Shown: positions 45,440 to 56,279, numbered from the stretch's first letter. The stretch: DNA of 56,665 nucleotides from Ephemerocybe angulata (GCA_013368325.1 JAACJK010000240.1:1-56665), one strand, 5' to 3'. A program made the numbers and translations. The notes: generated by a model not told the origin, from the letters alone.

Positions 45440-47650
45440 TGCAGGTGTCCCGCTGCCCGAAAGCAACCATTGTATCGGCAGACATCGCACCGCCCAAATC
45501 ACCTCTGCATTGCTTCAGTAGGAGGTGGTCATCCGACGAGTGCTTCTGGAAGCAAGGTACGCGCGAAATCTGACTTGCATTTCCTGTGGAGGCATCGGTG
45601 TTATCGCAGGTGGGTCCGCCACCCCGAAACAGTGCGCCAGTGTTGACCGTCCATCCATTCCTTCTACAGACAACGCACGGCCCAAACCAGTCCTGCAATG
45701 CTTCAGTAAGCGGTGGTCATCCAACGAGTGCTTCTGGAAGCAAAGAACGATCGAAATGTGACCTACATTTCCTCTGGAGGCATCGGTATTATCGCAGGTG
45801 GGTCCGGAGCCCCGAAACAGTGCGCCAGGGTTGACCGTCCATCCATTCCTTCTACAGACATCGCACCACCAAAATCACCTCTTCATTGCTTCAGTAAGAG
45901 GTGGTCATCCACCGAGAGCTTCTGGAATCAAAGGACGGGCGAAATGTGAGGTGCATTTCCTCTGGAGGCATCGGTATTAAGGTCCCGTCCTTTCCTTCTA
46001 CAGACATCGCACCGCCCAAATCACCTCTGCATTACTTCAGTAAGCGGTGGTCATCCAACGAGTGCTTCTAGAAGCAAAGGACGGGCGAAATGTGACCTGC
46101 ATTTCCTCTGGAGGCATCGGTATTAAGGTCACGTCCCTTGCTTCTACAGACATCGCACCGCCCAAACCACCTCTGCATTGCTTCAGTAAACGGTGGTCGT
46201 CCGACGAGTGCTTCTGGAGGCGAAGAACGGGCGAAATGTGACCTACATTTCCTCTGGAGGCATCGGTATTATCGCAGGTGGGTCCGCCGCCCCGAACCAG
46301 TGCGCCAGTGTTAATCCTCCTTCCATTGCTTCTACAGACATCGCACCGCCCAAACCACCTCTGCATTGTTTCAGTAAGCGATGGTCATCCAACGAGTGCT
46401 TCTGGAAGCAAAGGACGGGCGAAATGTGACCTGCATTTCCTCTGGAGGCATCGGTATTAAGGTCCCGTCCCTTGCTTCTACAGACATCGCACCGCCCAAA
46501 CCACCTCTGCATTGCTTCAGTAAGCGGTGGTCGTCCGACGAGTGCTTCTGGAGGCGAAGAACGGGCGAAATGTGACCTACATTTCCTTTGGAGGCATCGG
46601 TATTATCGCAGGTGGGTCCGCCGCCCCGAAACAGTGCGCCAGTGTTAACCCTCCTTCCATTGCTTCTACAGACATCGCACCGCCCAAACCACCTCTGCAT
46701 TGTTTCAGTAAGCGGTGGTCATCCAACGAGAGCTTCTGGAATCAAAGGACGGGCGAAATGTGACGTGCATTTCCTCTGGAGGCATCGGTATTAACCGTTG
46801 TTCCTAGAGACATTGTACAACCCAAACCACCCTTGCGATGCTTCTGAAAGCACCGCCCGGCCGCAACGCACGGCCCAAACCAGGCCTGCAATGCTTCGGT
46901 AAGGGGCGGTCACCCGACGAGGAGTTCTGGAAGCAACCCACCGACGAAATGTGACCTGCGTTTGTTCTGGAGGCATCGGTATTGTCGCAGGTGGGTCCGC
47001 CGCTCCGAAACAGTGCGCCAGTGGTGACCCTCCTTCCATTGCTTCTACAGACATCGCACCGCCCAAATCAACTCTGCATTGCTTCAGTAAAAGGTGGTCA
47101 TCCAACGAGACGTTCTGGAAGCAATGCGCTGACGAAAAGCGACATGTGTTTCCTCTGGAGGCGTCGATGATTGCAGTGTACACCGCCTGGCCGTTGCTTC
47201 AGCAGACAGTGCACGGCCCAAACCAATCCTGCGATGCTTCGGTAAGGGGCGGTTACCCAACGAGACGTTCTGGAAGCAACCCACCAACGAAATGTGACTT
47301 GCGATTCCTCTGGAGGCATCGATAATTACCGCAGGTGGGTTGGCCGCCCCAGAACAGTGTGCCAGTGAACCGTTGTTTCTAGAGACATTGTGCCACTCAA
47401 ACCGCCCATGCAATGCTTCTGTAAGAGTTGTTAATCCGACGAAAGGTTCTGGAAGCAACTTTCCGATGAAATGTGGCCTGCGTTTGCTCTGGAGGCATTG
47501 ATTAATACCACAGGTGGGACGGCCGCCCCGAAACAGTGTGCCACTGCTGACCACACAACCGTTGTTCCTACAGACATCGTACTACACAAACCACTGCTGC
47601 AATGCTTCTCTAAGAGGCGGGCGCTTGCTTTTGTATCAACTAGTCATGCA
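45440..47650. repeat. Tandem satellite of alternating 188/146-bp units
   Basis: About 13 units. The landmark GGTGGTCATCC recurs near 45525, 45712, 45900, 46046, 46192, 46380, 46526, 46714, 46915, 47093, 47249, 47426 and 47616. Spacings are 187-188 or 146 bp in the first part and 156-201 in the decayed last third. The 146-bp unit lacks a 42-bp block containing GTGGGTCCGCCGCCCCGAAA. A 146+188 dimer (334 bp) is repeated almost exactly at 46046-46380 and 46380-46714. Unit lengths are not multiples of three, so the repeated ORFs seen on both strands are not one continuous protein. Each unit has a TTCTACAG/AC...TTCA/GTAAG arrangement bounding a 36-nt block. Confidence 0.95.
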
Positions 47651-48165
47651 TTTGTATGGCTGGTTCTGTCCAATGTTTCTGTAGACATTGGAATCCTTAT
47701 TATTATCTGACTTTCAGCTCACGGGTCTGTGTACCGTTCTGTGCTGACCCCTTCCGTGTCACGGAGACCCGCCGACAAATGTCGTGTGCCTCGTCGAGCA
47801 TCGCCGAGAGGGGCTGCCAGATGGGGCGTGGGAAACCTTGAATTGCACCCATTGTACGCGCGACACTTCCCGTCTCCCTCCCACTTCACTCCCTACGTTT
47901 CACTCCTACCTGTCCCATCCCCGATGCGCATCCGAAGGCTCGTTCAGCGTTATCCGTACCGGGAGGAGCTGGAGTGGTGCAGCTTCTGTAACAAGCGACA
48001 TAGTAAGTCTCCCGATAGGTCTGATTCAGTCGTATTCATGACCGCCTTCTGTCAGCGTCTGACAAGGACGCACCAATACTTCGCCTTCCTCTCGATCTCT
48101 CCCTCTTCATCGTCTCCTTGCTCCCTTTCTCTGACCGTCGCTCCCTACACGACTCGTGCCTTCAC
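47651..48165. other. Intergenic between the satellite and an unknown gene
   Basis: No coding region is firmly supported. A frame starting MRIRRLVQRYPYREELEW near 47922 could be an upstream exon of the next gene, but no consistent splice join was found. Confidence 0.4.
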
Positions 48166-49026
48166 ATGGAGAAGTTGGTAGCCACCCCGGTCACTACACG
48201 CGTGCGCAACACCCTCCGGACCTTTGGGCTCGATCCCGCTCCCTTTCTCGAGTCCATGCAGTACTACGGGGCTGTGATCGGAGGCATGGCGGCTCTTCGA
48301 ATCTTTGCCGAGGAAGTCCCAATGCCTCGCGTCCTGGAGGTGTATACACAGACGAGCACCGACTCCCACCCGGACTTGGGTGCCCCACACCAACAGGTTT
48401 ACGACGACAACGATGCATCGGATGATCGGGGAAATGGCTACCGCCTTGTCGACACGCTCCTCCACACGTATGAGAAATGTACGGTGCTGGGATACCGCCA
48501 CTACGGATACGGAGACAACATCGTCAAGATCTTCCGCATGGTCAATACGACGCTCGACCGAGAGATTCTATTCATACAATGTCGTGTCCCCCCTATTGCG
48601 TTAATCACCGAAGCCCCAACAACCGCCCTCATGAATTTCATCACCTCCAACGACGCGGTTTGCCTTTATCCCGAACTCACCGAGGCTCGCAAGGGGCTTT
48701 TCACCATCGTCATCCCTGAAGACGGCTCATCAACGTTCGACATCCCCGTGTTTGATAGGCTCGTTGGCCACGGTTTTACCATGTTCGAAAACGCAACGCG
48801 CGCGATTGGACGTCACCTTTGCCCAATGAACCCCTCCTGCCCCGCACTCTCCAGGGCGTATCCCGACCTCCTGATGTACTCCGTCCACTTCACCGACGCT
48901 GGAAGCTACGGTTCTCGCATTCCTTCGATAACGTGGAACTTAAACGTCCCTTCGTCATGTGGTTCGTCTGAAAGGATACAAACCGGTGTGTACTTATATT
49001 TTACCGTCAAGTGGACACGAAGCTGA
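48166..49026 (+). CDS. Agaricomycete-restricted unknown (nucleotidyltransferase-like fold possible)
   Basis: Predicted 286 aa from ATG 48166 (MEKLVATPVTTRVRNTLRTF). The block YYGAVIGGMAALRIF followed by MPRVLEVYT recalls the degenerate GGSxAL...DLDIYV core of a large Agaricomycete family. TTALMNFITSNDAVCLYPEL is the second shared block. Catalytic acidic residues of an active transferase are not evident (LEVYT where an active enzyme would have DLD). The end may be longer: coding-like sequence (GYKPVCTYILPSSGHE) continues in the next frame from about 48959, so a missed intron or frameshift near the 3' end is likely. No signal peptide. Confidence 0.6.
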   Translation: MEKLVATPVTTRVRNTLRTFGLDPAPFLESMQYYGAVIGGMAALRIFAEEVPMPRVLEVYTQTSTDSHPDLGAPHQQVYDDNDASDDRGNGYRLVDTLLHTYEKCTVLGYRHYGYGDNIVKIFRMVNTTLDREILFIQCRVPPIALITEAPTTALMNFITSNDAVCLYPELTEARKGLFTIVIPEDGSSTFDIPVFDRLVGHGFTMFENATRAIGRHLCPMNPSCPALSRAYPDLLMYSVHFTDAGSYGSRIPSITWNLNVPSSCGSSERIQTGVYLYFTVKWTRS

Positions 49027-49222
49027 TATCAAGCAGTGGTTGGGCCCGGCAAGTGGCCGAAGGAACTCAGAGGTTGATAGCATGTACCATACGTCGAATC
49101 TACTCTTTTGTATCGCCACGTTTGTCTCAAATCTCAGATCTCTTAGTGTTTGTCGCGCACAGTGAAAGAAAGGCAGATAAAATTCGAGAGACGCAGAAAG
49201 AAAACAAAGATCGGTAGATAAA

Positions 49223-52059
49223 TTACGAGCCCAAGTCCATCTCCTCGTCGCCCATGTCCACGTCCTCGGCTTCCGAAAGGGATAGGTCCGCAAAGCTCCT
49301 GTGACCCGAAGGTCCCGGGGTGGGAAGATCGTCAATCTCGACGTACTGGGGCTTCTGTCGTTGCTTGGGCTGAGGGGTGGGAGGAGCGGGGGAGGGGAGA
49401 GTCAGGCCATGGTAAGAGTACCAGTTGAGAAGCGCTTCGGGGGCATTGGACGTATCCCTTCGGACGCCGTTCCTGTCAAACAGGTACAAGTCGTCGACCC
49501 TAATCCTCAAGGCCCGGAAGATATGGTTGAAGTGACCCCGGTGCCTAGGGTCTGGAGAAACGCCGAAGTATTCCATTGCGCCGGTCGAGGGGGAGACAAG
49601 CATGGGGCTGCTCTTCCACAGGTAGAAGTCGAGGAGACACGTCTCCAACTCGCACCCACAGTGCAAGTAGTATGCTTCACCTATCTTGCGGAAGAAGGTG
49701 AGCAGTTCGGCTTCGCCCATGCCGCTGACGACTGGCGGGACCTTGTGCGGGTTGTCGTTATGCGATGGCAGCCTCTTGATTACAAGACTTTTGGCTGGCC
49801 CTGGAACCTTGGCGACCGACGAAGGAAGGGCGGTCGTTGTCTGCGATGGACTGAAGGGAACACCGGTGACCTTCTTGTCGAACTTAGGCTTCCTAACCGT
49901 CCCTTTCAGCTCCCTGCTGTCCTGGTCGTTGACGAGGCACTGGTGATCGAGGACGCTGTGATACGCGCACTTTGTCTGACCGGTGCCGTTGTCCAAGAGA
50001 AACATAGACATGGCCAGGATGCGAGATGTCGTGGCAGACTCCGGCAGGTACTCCTGGACCTTCCGGGCCTTGCTACGGATCCGACCAGATAGCATGAGAT
50101 TGTGAGTGATGAAGTTGTGCATAGAATTCTCGCCGGCCACTGTGAGGAAGGACATTGTCAATAACTCTTTTTTTGGACGAAGCGTGGACGGACAAACTCA
50201 CGTGCAAATTTATTGTCCTCCTCCGCGAGCTCCGCCTTCGTAAGGATCTGAGGCACCGACTCAGGTTCTGATCCCTCGCGAAGTAATTGGAAATCGGCGT
50301 CATCGATCAACCGCATGCCCTCGTCCTCTGGCTTCATTTTCGATTTTCCCTTGCCTTTTGCACCGGCCTTGGGCCCCGTTCGTTTGGCGCCTAGAGAAGA
50401 AGGTTCGTATTAGCCGTCAAGGTACAACTGAGATGCACATAACTTCAGAACACGTACGTTTTACGGTGGGCTTCACAGGCCCTGGGGTATCGGAGTCACT
50501 CGAGATCACAATGACCTCCAAGTCAGCATCCGGCTTTCGCTTGTTTGAACCTTTAGGAGGGAGACGATCGGCAGCCTCCACCTTGGGCTTGATATGTACT
50601 ATGAATTTTGTATGATCGTGAGTTCCAATTGAATGAACAGTGTTTACGGATCCGGAGGCGTACCTTGCTGGGCTGTAGCGATGGGCGGCGCGCCACTCGC
50701 GGGAGGAGGAAGAGCGGCCTCCTGTGCCTCGGGTTTGACAGGCTGCATAGGATCTTGGGACAACGTCAGCTCTTACTCAGAGAAATGGTGTGTAGAGAGA
50801 TGGACACATACCTTGTTGGGCTGGACGTACGGGCACGGGGCGTTCAGGGAGAGGAACGGCAACCTCCTGTGCCTCTGGCTTCACACGAGTCAAAGGAGCT
50901 TGAATGTACGTTAGCTCATATTGTAGTCATGAACGGGTATCACACGAACCTTGACCGACTGGGGGAACAAAGGAAGATGCAGGAGGAAGTACAACCTCCT
51001 GTGCCTCAGGCTTGATGACACCAGTTGTGGTGGGAACGACATTTGGAGTAAGAGGTGCGGAGGTCTCGGTGACAGGGGGAAGCGCCGCATCAACTACTCC
51101 AACAGGCGCAGCGGTCGGAGCGGTCGGCGGGATGACGGCCTCTACAACGTTAGCGGGCACAGGGACCGGAGGAACGACCGCGTTGATGACTGGAGGAGAA
51201 GCGGGATCGACGACTTCAGAGGGAGCAGTGACCTCGTTGACTGGAGGAGAAGCGGGATCGACGACCTCAGAGGGAGCAGTGACCTCGTTGACTGGAGGAG
51301 AAGCGGGATCCACCACTCGAGAGGGCGCAGTGACCTCGTTGACCGGAGGGGTGGCGGTGGCCTCTTCGACCGGCGGAACTGCAGTGTTGACGGCTCCAGG
51401 AGGTGCAGTGGGCTCGCTGACCGGAGGGAGAGCCGCAGAGGTCTCGTTGACGGGGGGAGGAGTAGAGCCGACGCCTCCGGCTTCAGGGAGCGCAGTGGCT
51501 TGGTTGAGCGAGGGGGGAGAGGCGGAACTGACGACCTCAGAAGTCGCAGTCGCCTCGTTGTCCGGGTGGCGGTCAGTGTTGACGGGGGGAGGAGTGGAGC
51601 TGACTCCTCCGGCTTGAGGGGGCGCAGCGGCTTGGTTGAGCGAGGAAGGAGCCGCGGACTCGGAGTCCTCTGGCACAGGAGATAGAGATGAACCTCTCTC
51701 CTCAGACCTCACTTGCGCCATGGCGCCTTCAATACCAGCCAACCGTTGTTTCATGATGTTGACCTTCCTCGAAATGTGCGAATAGGTCAACTTCTGCGAT
51801 CGAGCGAAGTCCCTCCTTTTTTCCAAGTCTTCAAGTTCTCCCGTGGAGAACTTGAACGCTGCTTCAAGGGACGCTGTCAAGACCATTTAGTTACATGCGC
51901 GTCGTCGCGAGTGCCCTACACACCAATTTTTTCAGAGTAGGGGAGGAGCCGATTGCTCTCTAGGAAGGCGTCCATGACAGCTGTACGCGCTGTAAGTATC
52001 GGACCCTGAATACACCTCGAAAGCACACACCTTGAGCGGACGTTGGTTGAGCGGACATT
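49223..52059 (-). CDS. Large Pro-rich protein with repeated psi-K-P-E motifs and a SIM-like motif
   Basis: Eight exons (minus): 52059-52032, 51989-51924, 51873-50950, 50898-50812, 50753-50664, 50598-50458, 50390-50202 and 50139-49223. All join in phase to 813 aa. Order: a helical N-terminus (DAFLESNRLLPYSEKI; LEDLEKRRDFARSQ); a 250-residue Pro/Val/Ala region with a tandem repeat (NEVTAPSEVVDPASPPV); three consecutive VKPEAQE/IKPEAQE units at the end of exon 3 and in exons 4 and 5; then EVIVISSDSD, a classic SUMO-interacting-motif pattern; a basic patch with MKPEDEG; and a ~300-residue globular C-terminus (AGENSMHNFITHNLMLSG; EAYYLHCGCELETCLLDFYLW). No known domain is recognised in the last part. 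It looks like a nuclear, SUMO-linked protein (inference). Confidence 0.75.
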
Positions 52060-52253
52060 CTGGGTATTCAATGCTTTCAGAGAGTCGGTTTCACGTCTGA
52101 GTGGGAGTGTAGACAAAGGATGGGGGCAGGAACGTCCATTTGGGGTCGTTTACTATCCGTGAAAAGGTCCAAGGGGCACGGCCGGCCGATGAGAGCATAT
52201 GGAAGGGAGGAGACACGAGTGCGCGCAACACGCGTCCATTCATGAGGCGAACA

Positions 52254-52300
52254 AGACATCTTGACGATTGGATGCGCGTCCGATGGCGGTCGTTGATACC
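52254..52300 (+). repeat. 46-nt direct repeat, copy 1
   Basis: AGACATCTTGACGATTGGAT... is repeated at 52366-52411 with about three mismatches, 112 bp apart. The intervening DNA shares CATGC/CACG motifs. Confidence 0.85.
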
Positions 52301-52365
52301 AGCTGATACCAGGAGCCCGGAGGAGACATGCATGCTCGCGACACGCATGCAATCTTAAGCTAAGT

Positions 52366-52411
52366 AGACATCTTGACGATTGTATGCGCGTCCGATGGCT
52401 GTGGTTGATAC
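52366..52411 (+). repeat. 46-nt direct repeat, copy 2
   Basis: Second copy of the 52254-52300 element. Confidence 0.85.
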
Positions 52412-52899
52412 GACCCATCTTGCTCATCGACTGTAAAAACGCTGTGGTAGGCCTTTAATGCTCTGTACAACGGAAATAGAAGAGAGATATACTGGCTGTG
52501 TACCTTGTGGCATGAGACGAATCCAAGTGGGTTGAACTTGGCCTTTCACTTCGACATAGATGATTCAGATAGGGCAGCCTGATGCCGTCGCGTCGCGGTT
52601 CATTTTACCACCACATGACCGTGTAGATTCTCATCAGTGATCTTCGCGAAGTTGATCCCTGTGTATCATTATGGACGGGCGCCAACTGCTCCGCGCTTGG
52701 GGTTAAAAAATAAAAAAGATCATATGGTAACAGACTTGAAAAAAATCATATGCCCAACCAGGCCCAACCCTGAGCATTGAGCGATTCTCGGGGTCAAGGC
52801 CACCGTTCCAGAACCCAGGTATTTGGGCCCCAAAACCCCCATCGAAACCATGTCCATGAGTGCGCGGTATGTATATGGGAACTCGATGCTATTCTTAAT

Positions 52900-53846
52900 C
52901 TACTCCTGAAACTCAGTGGCCTCAGCCTCGTGCTCGTCTTCGCTAATTTTGGCCTCCAGGCCGACACTCTCCTCGTTCGCTTGGCTTGAGATCCGTCCCA
53001 GCACGCTAACCCCCGTTTCACTACTGCCATCGCTATCATACTCATCCTCTGACGAATCTAATGCCTCTGGGAATGGGTCATTTAAATCAGGATCTATTCC
53101 AAAAGCCGCCAGACCAAAAGGACTGTGTGGGGAGTGTGATGAGGTGGTGGTAAATAACGAACAGTAGATACACGTACTCGTCAACAGCAGATGAAGTCCC
53201 AGACCTTCCATCTATTCCAAAAGCCGCCACACCAAAAGGACTGTGTGGGGAGTGTGATGAGGTGGTGGTAAATAACGAACAGTAGATACACGTACTCGTC
53301 ATCAGCAGATAAAGTACTGCGACCCTTCCCAGACCTTCCAGCTTGACTGGCTCTAACATGAAACGTATCAGGCAGGCACATATATCGAGAAAGAAAAGGG
53401 AATACGCACTTGGCTACTGCAGACGTGTTGCTCTTCCTGGGCGAAGATCTATCACCCAACGAGGGATAAGCTGGAACTGTACCGATGGGCACGTAACGAC
53501 GGCCAAGCGTGTGTCTCCCTGACGGACTCTTGATGATAACGAGGTCTTCCTCTAAGCCTGCATCCCTTAGCTCCTTCCCCGAGCCACAGATCTACACAGG
53601 ATGCGGGAAAAATCAGGCTACAGTCCTTCTCGCAGTGCAGTGACTTACTCCTTATACTGCTCCGACATCTTCTTGGGCCTGCGGCCTACGTGGTCCCCCT
53701 GAGCTTTACGTTTTTGCGCTGACCTACAGCACTATTCGCATTATTAGGAGTAGCTGCTGTGATACTTGGAAGACTTACACAGGGAGGAGAGGAAGCTCTC
53801 GAGATGGCAAAACCTGGGATGCATCTGCTGATGTGGGGTTGCTCAT
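52900..53846 (-). CDS. Unknown protein with a duplicated intron+exon unit
   Basis: Exons (minus) 53846-53779, 53723-53649, 53565-53410, 53352-53296, 53240-53178 and 53122-52900 give 213 aa. The start is MSNPTSADASQVLPSRELP, then AQKRKAQGDHVGRRPKKM (basic, nuclear-signal-like), DLVIIKSPSGRHTLGRRYVP and a Ser-rich stretch. Next DPFGVAAFGID (exon 5) and DPFGLAAFGID (exon 6) come from a tandem duplication, and an acidic tail (SSEDEYDSDGSSE) ends it. Exons 5 and 6 are preceded by near-identical 55-nt introns. The acceptor of exon 3 is uncertain: the stronger-looking site at 53592 would shift the frame, so I used the weaker one at 53566. If neither is used, the gene has a one-base lesion. No known domain. 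Confidence 0.55.
53123..53295 (-). repeat. 118-bp tandem duplication (intron plus exon start)
   Basis: Introns 53295-53241 and 53177-53123 are nearly identical, and the first ~30 nt of exons 5 and 6 also match. The repeat period is 118 bp (55-nt intron plus 63-nt exon). Confidence 0.9.
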
Positions 53847-54799
53847 GGTATTGTCGATGGTGGTGTCGATGAAAGAGTGTGCAAGGTCACGGGGAGAATG
53901 CATGATAGATCAGATTCCGCCGGAGGTTGATGTGATCCGTCATGGCATATGCCGTTACGGAGCTTTGTTGCGCGCCTCTGCGATATTTGTGAGCGCCTCT
54001 TGACGTTCCCGCCCTATCACACACAGCCCTTTGTAGGATTTCGAAGATATTATGTATCTCAGTGATTTAGACCAGCAAAAACTATACTCAGATAATTCTC
54101 CAGTAAGCCTCGCGCCATCCTCTAGCGATAGCGAGTACATTAGGCAGTGAGTACGTGCGTGAAGCGACGTACAAAGTACTTTCATCTCTTGACACCTTCC
54201 ACGCCACTATAAATTCAGTGAGACTCGCAGGGTAGTCTAAAGCTAGGCTCACACCTTCCTTTTGTGACAGCAGGGACATCAGGCAGCCAGTGCGCGCCCC
54301 TTGTGCGCGAAGTACAATGTGCGTTCATATGCGACGTACGAGCACTCATTTTCCGCCAGTATTCTACAGTTCAGTAAGATTGATCTGCAAGAAGTTTAAC
54401 GAGCAGTGTCTGACAGTGAAAGGGTGCGTACCTCATTCTACTGTTGCTAAATCCGAGCTGGCAAGGTGCGACTTGACGCCCTTCCTTTGTCACTTGGTTT
54501 AGTATGATATATGTTTATATATGTCTAGATTTTTTCATAGCATGTACTGTGTGCTATTCATTTATTATTCTACGTACATACTTTTACTTTAAATGTATTG
54601 AGCGAGCCTGGAGAGCATGAACAGTCTTGATGGTGGAGTAAACGTGAGACGAAACGCGCAAGTCAGACGCGGAACTGTGAATCCTTACCGGTTTCGACTT
54701 TAGCAACAACCATCAAGCTCACCCCACCCCCACTCGAGTACGGGTCGTCCAGACTGCGCACTCACTACAGCTGGTATAGTAAATTCTAGTATAGCTGAA
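53847..54799. other. Gene-poor interval
   Basis: No gene is supported. Two loosely similar blocks (about 54100-54180 and 54260-54340) share CAGTGAGT/CAGCCAGTGCG and CGACGTAC motifs and may be an old duplication. AT-rich near 54500-54600. Confidence 0.4.
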
Positions 54800-55671
54800 A
54801 TGGGGCGCCCTGTTCTCTATAAAACGGAGGAGGAGAAAAAGGCCGCTGCATGCGAACGAAGCAGGAAGTACTATGAACGGTTAGGGCCCGGCATCCTTGT
54901 ACCACTTACGCCGTCCAACTGACTTTATTGCAGATTCCGGGAGAACATCTCCATTTCCAGGAAGCAGAAATATGCAGCCAAAAGGCGTAACGATCCTTCG
55001 AAGCATGAGAAAGTAAAAGTTGTTAAATCTGACGAGGAGCGCAAGTACGACAATCGTCAGAAAAGCAATCGGTCATATCAGCGGTGCGTACTTCATTGAT
55101 TGTATACATGGATGCGCTCTCAAAAATGGGTGTACATTTCTAGAAGGAAATCTGCCCCAAAGAATGAAGGCAGTAGTAGCAAACAATCGAAACCGGCGAG
55201 TGATTTAAGGTGTGTTAAACGAGCGACAAATGCCATTCCATACCTCATAGGAACTGTGTTTCTTAGCACTGCAGTGGTTAGCCGCCGGCCTCCGAGGGAC
55301 ATCTGGGAAGGGCATACCAAATTTCTCCTCACATCCTACAAGGACATGCTGGAAAATAGGTCGCTTCGCGAGTTCCTGGAGGATATTTCAGCTCGGTACA
55401 TCGAGAGTGGTGTGGTCGAGGACCTTGTATTGGTCTTGCCGCGCCTAATCCGGCTTCGAGAAGGTGTTTACGCCCATGAGCAAGATATCTCATTGGAGGT
55501 GGAGCAGCAGCTCAACTTGGTGAGCTCGAAGCGCTGGGTGCCAAAATAGACCAAGCTGTGGAGATGATTCAGGACTTGGAGGACATGGCCAGGTTCCGTG
55601 GGCACGACGAATTTATTGATTTGTATAGCGAGGGTGACCTGTACTATCAGAGATCACATTTGTTAGATTGA
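54800..55671 (+). pseudogene. GRP-x-LY basic protein family, frameshifted near the 3' end
   Basis: Exons 54800-54879, 54934-55083, 55144-55209 and 55267 onward. The start MGRPVLYKTEEEKKAAACER and the following YYERFRENISISRKQKYAAK match a common short Agaricomycete family (MGRPxxYxTxEE..., basic YY/K-rich helix). The C-terminal domain begins RRPPRDIWEGHTKFLLTSYK. The open frame stops at 55549, but coding that resembles the family's end (DLEDMARFRGHDEFIDLYSE, ...LYYQRSHLLD, stop at 55669-55671) continues in another frame from about 55520. No intron of acceptable length fits, so a one-base indel near 55515-55530 is likely. If it is a sequencing error, the gene would be intact. Function unknown. 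Confidence 0.55.
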
Positions 55672-55892
55672 ATGGCATGCAAGTTGACATCCAAGGGATG
55701 TTATACTCCTTCTCTTTCTGTTGAACTCCGTTCTGAGCTACCAGGAAGGTATTAACTGACGTCGAGCGTGACTTTATCAATACGATACTTATGTGATTAT
55801 AGACAGTAACTCAAATATCGAATGAAGGGCAAAGGATAAAAGATATCATTTCGATGGTGACAGGAAAAAGGTATTGAGGTAATGGAGGGTGG

Positions 55893-56279
55893 CTACAGGG
55901 GTTCTTCAGTTTCAGAGAACTCCTCTTCGTCATCCTCCTCCGGCTCGTCCTCGGGCGGGTACAGTTCGTTCTCCTCCGTGATGACAGTCAACGATTCCAG
56001 CCTTCTTTCCAGCTCCTCCAACCTCTCGTTCGCCAGTGCCAGCTTTTGCTCCGTGGCAGCTGTCTTGGCTTCAGCGGCCTCCGCTCGAGCCTTGTTTCTC
56101 AACGCCTCAACGATAGATTCAACCTTGGCCTTACGGTCAGCGCGGACTAGACTGGTCATTGTCATGCTAACATCCTTATGAAAGGACGCGAGCGCAGCCG
56201 GAGCTTCAGCACGGAGCTTTGGGGACGAATAATGCGTGAAGGGAGTCCGAGCAGATGGATGCTGCACGGCAACATACAT
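55893..56279 (-). CDS. Small coiled-coil protein, unknown
   Basis: Predicted 128 aa. A strong heptad-like, Ala/Glu/Lys-rich helix (AEAAEAKTAATEQKLALANE, then RLEELERRLESL) is followed by a very acidic tail (EDEPEEDDEEEFSETEE). No domain is recognised. The codon at 56279 is preceded by a possible splice acceptor (CAGGTTGCTGG), so this may be only the last exon of a gene extending toward the window end. Confidence 0.5.
   Translation of the reverse strand: MYVAVQHPSARTPFTHYSSPKLRAEAPAALASFHKDVSMTMTSLVRADRKAKVESIVEALRNKARAEAAEAKTAATEQKLALANERLEELERRLESLTVITEENELYPPEDEPEEDDEEEFSETEEPL

Larger units (their letters stand above)
52060..52899. other. Intergenic with direct repeats
   Basis: No coding sequence is supported. 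Holds the 46-nt direct repeats at 52254 and 52366, and a pair of short ATCATATG copies near 52720 and 52747 in A-rich surroundings. Confidence 0.5.

Noticed and set aside
45440..47650. CRISPR-like regular array, or a tandem-repeat protein in one frame
   Set aside because: The repeats are contiguous without unique spacers, the genome is eukaryotic, and unit lengths (188, 146) break the frame at every unit.
50951..51685. 244- and 201-codon plus-strand ORFs over the Pro-rich repeat
   Set aside because: Antisense to exon 3 of the SUMO-motif gene, which joins in phase to seven other exons.
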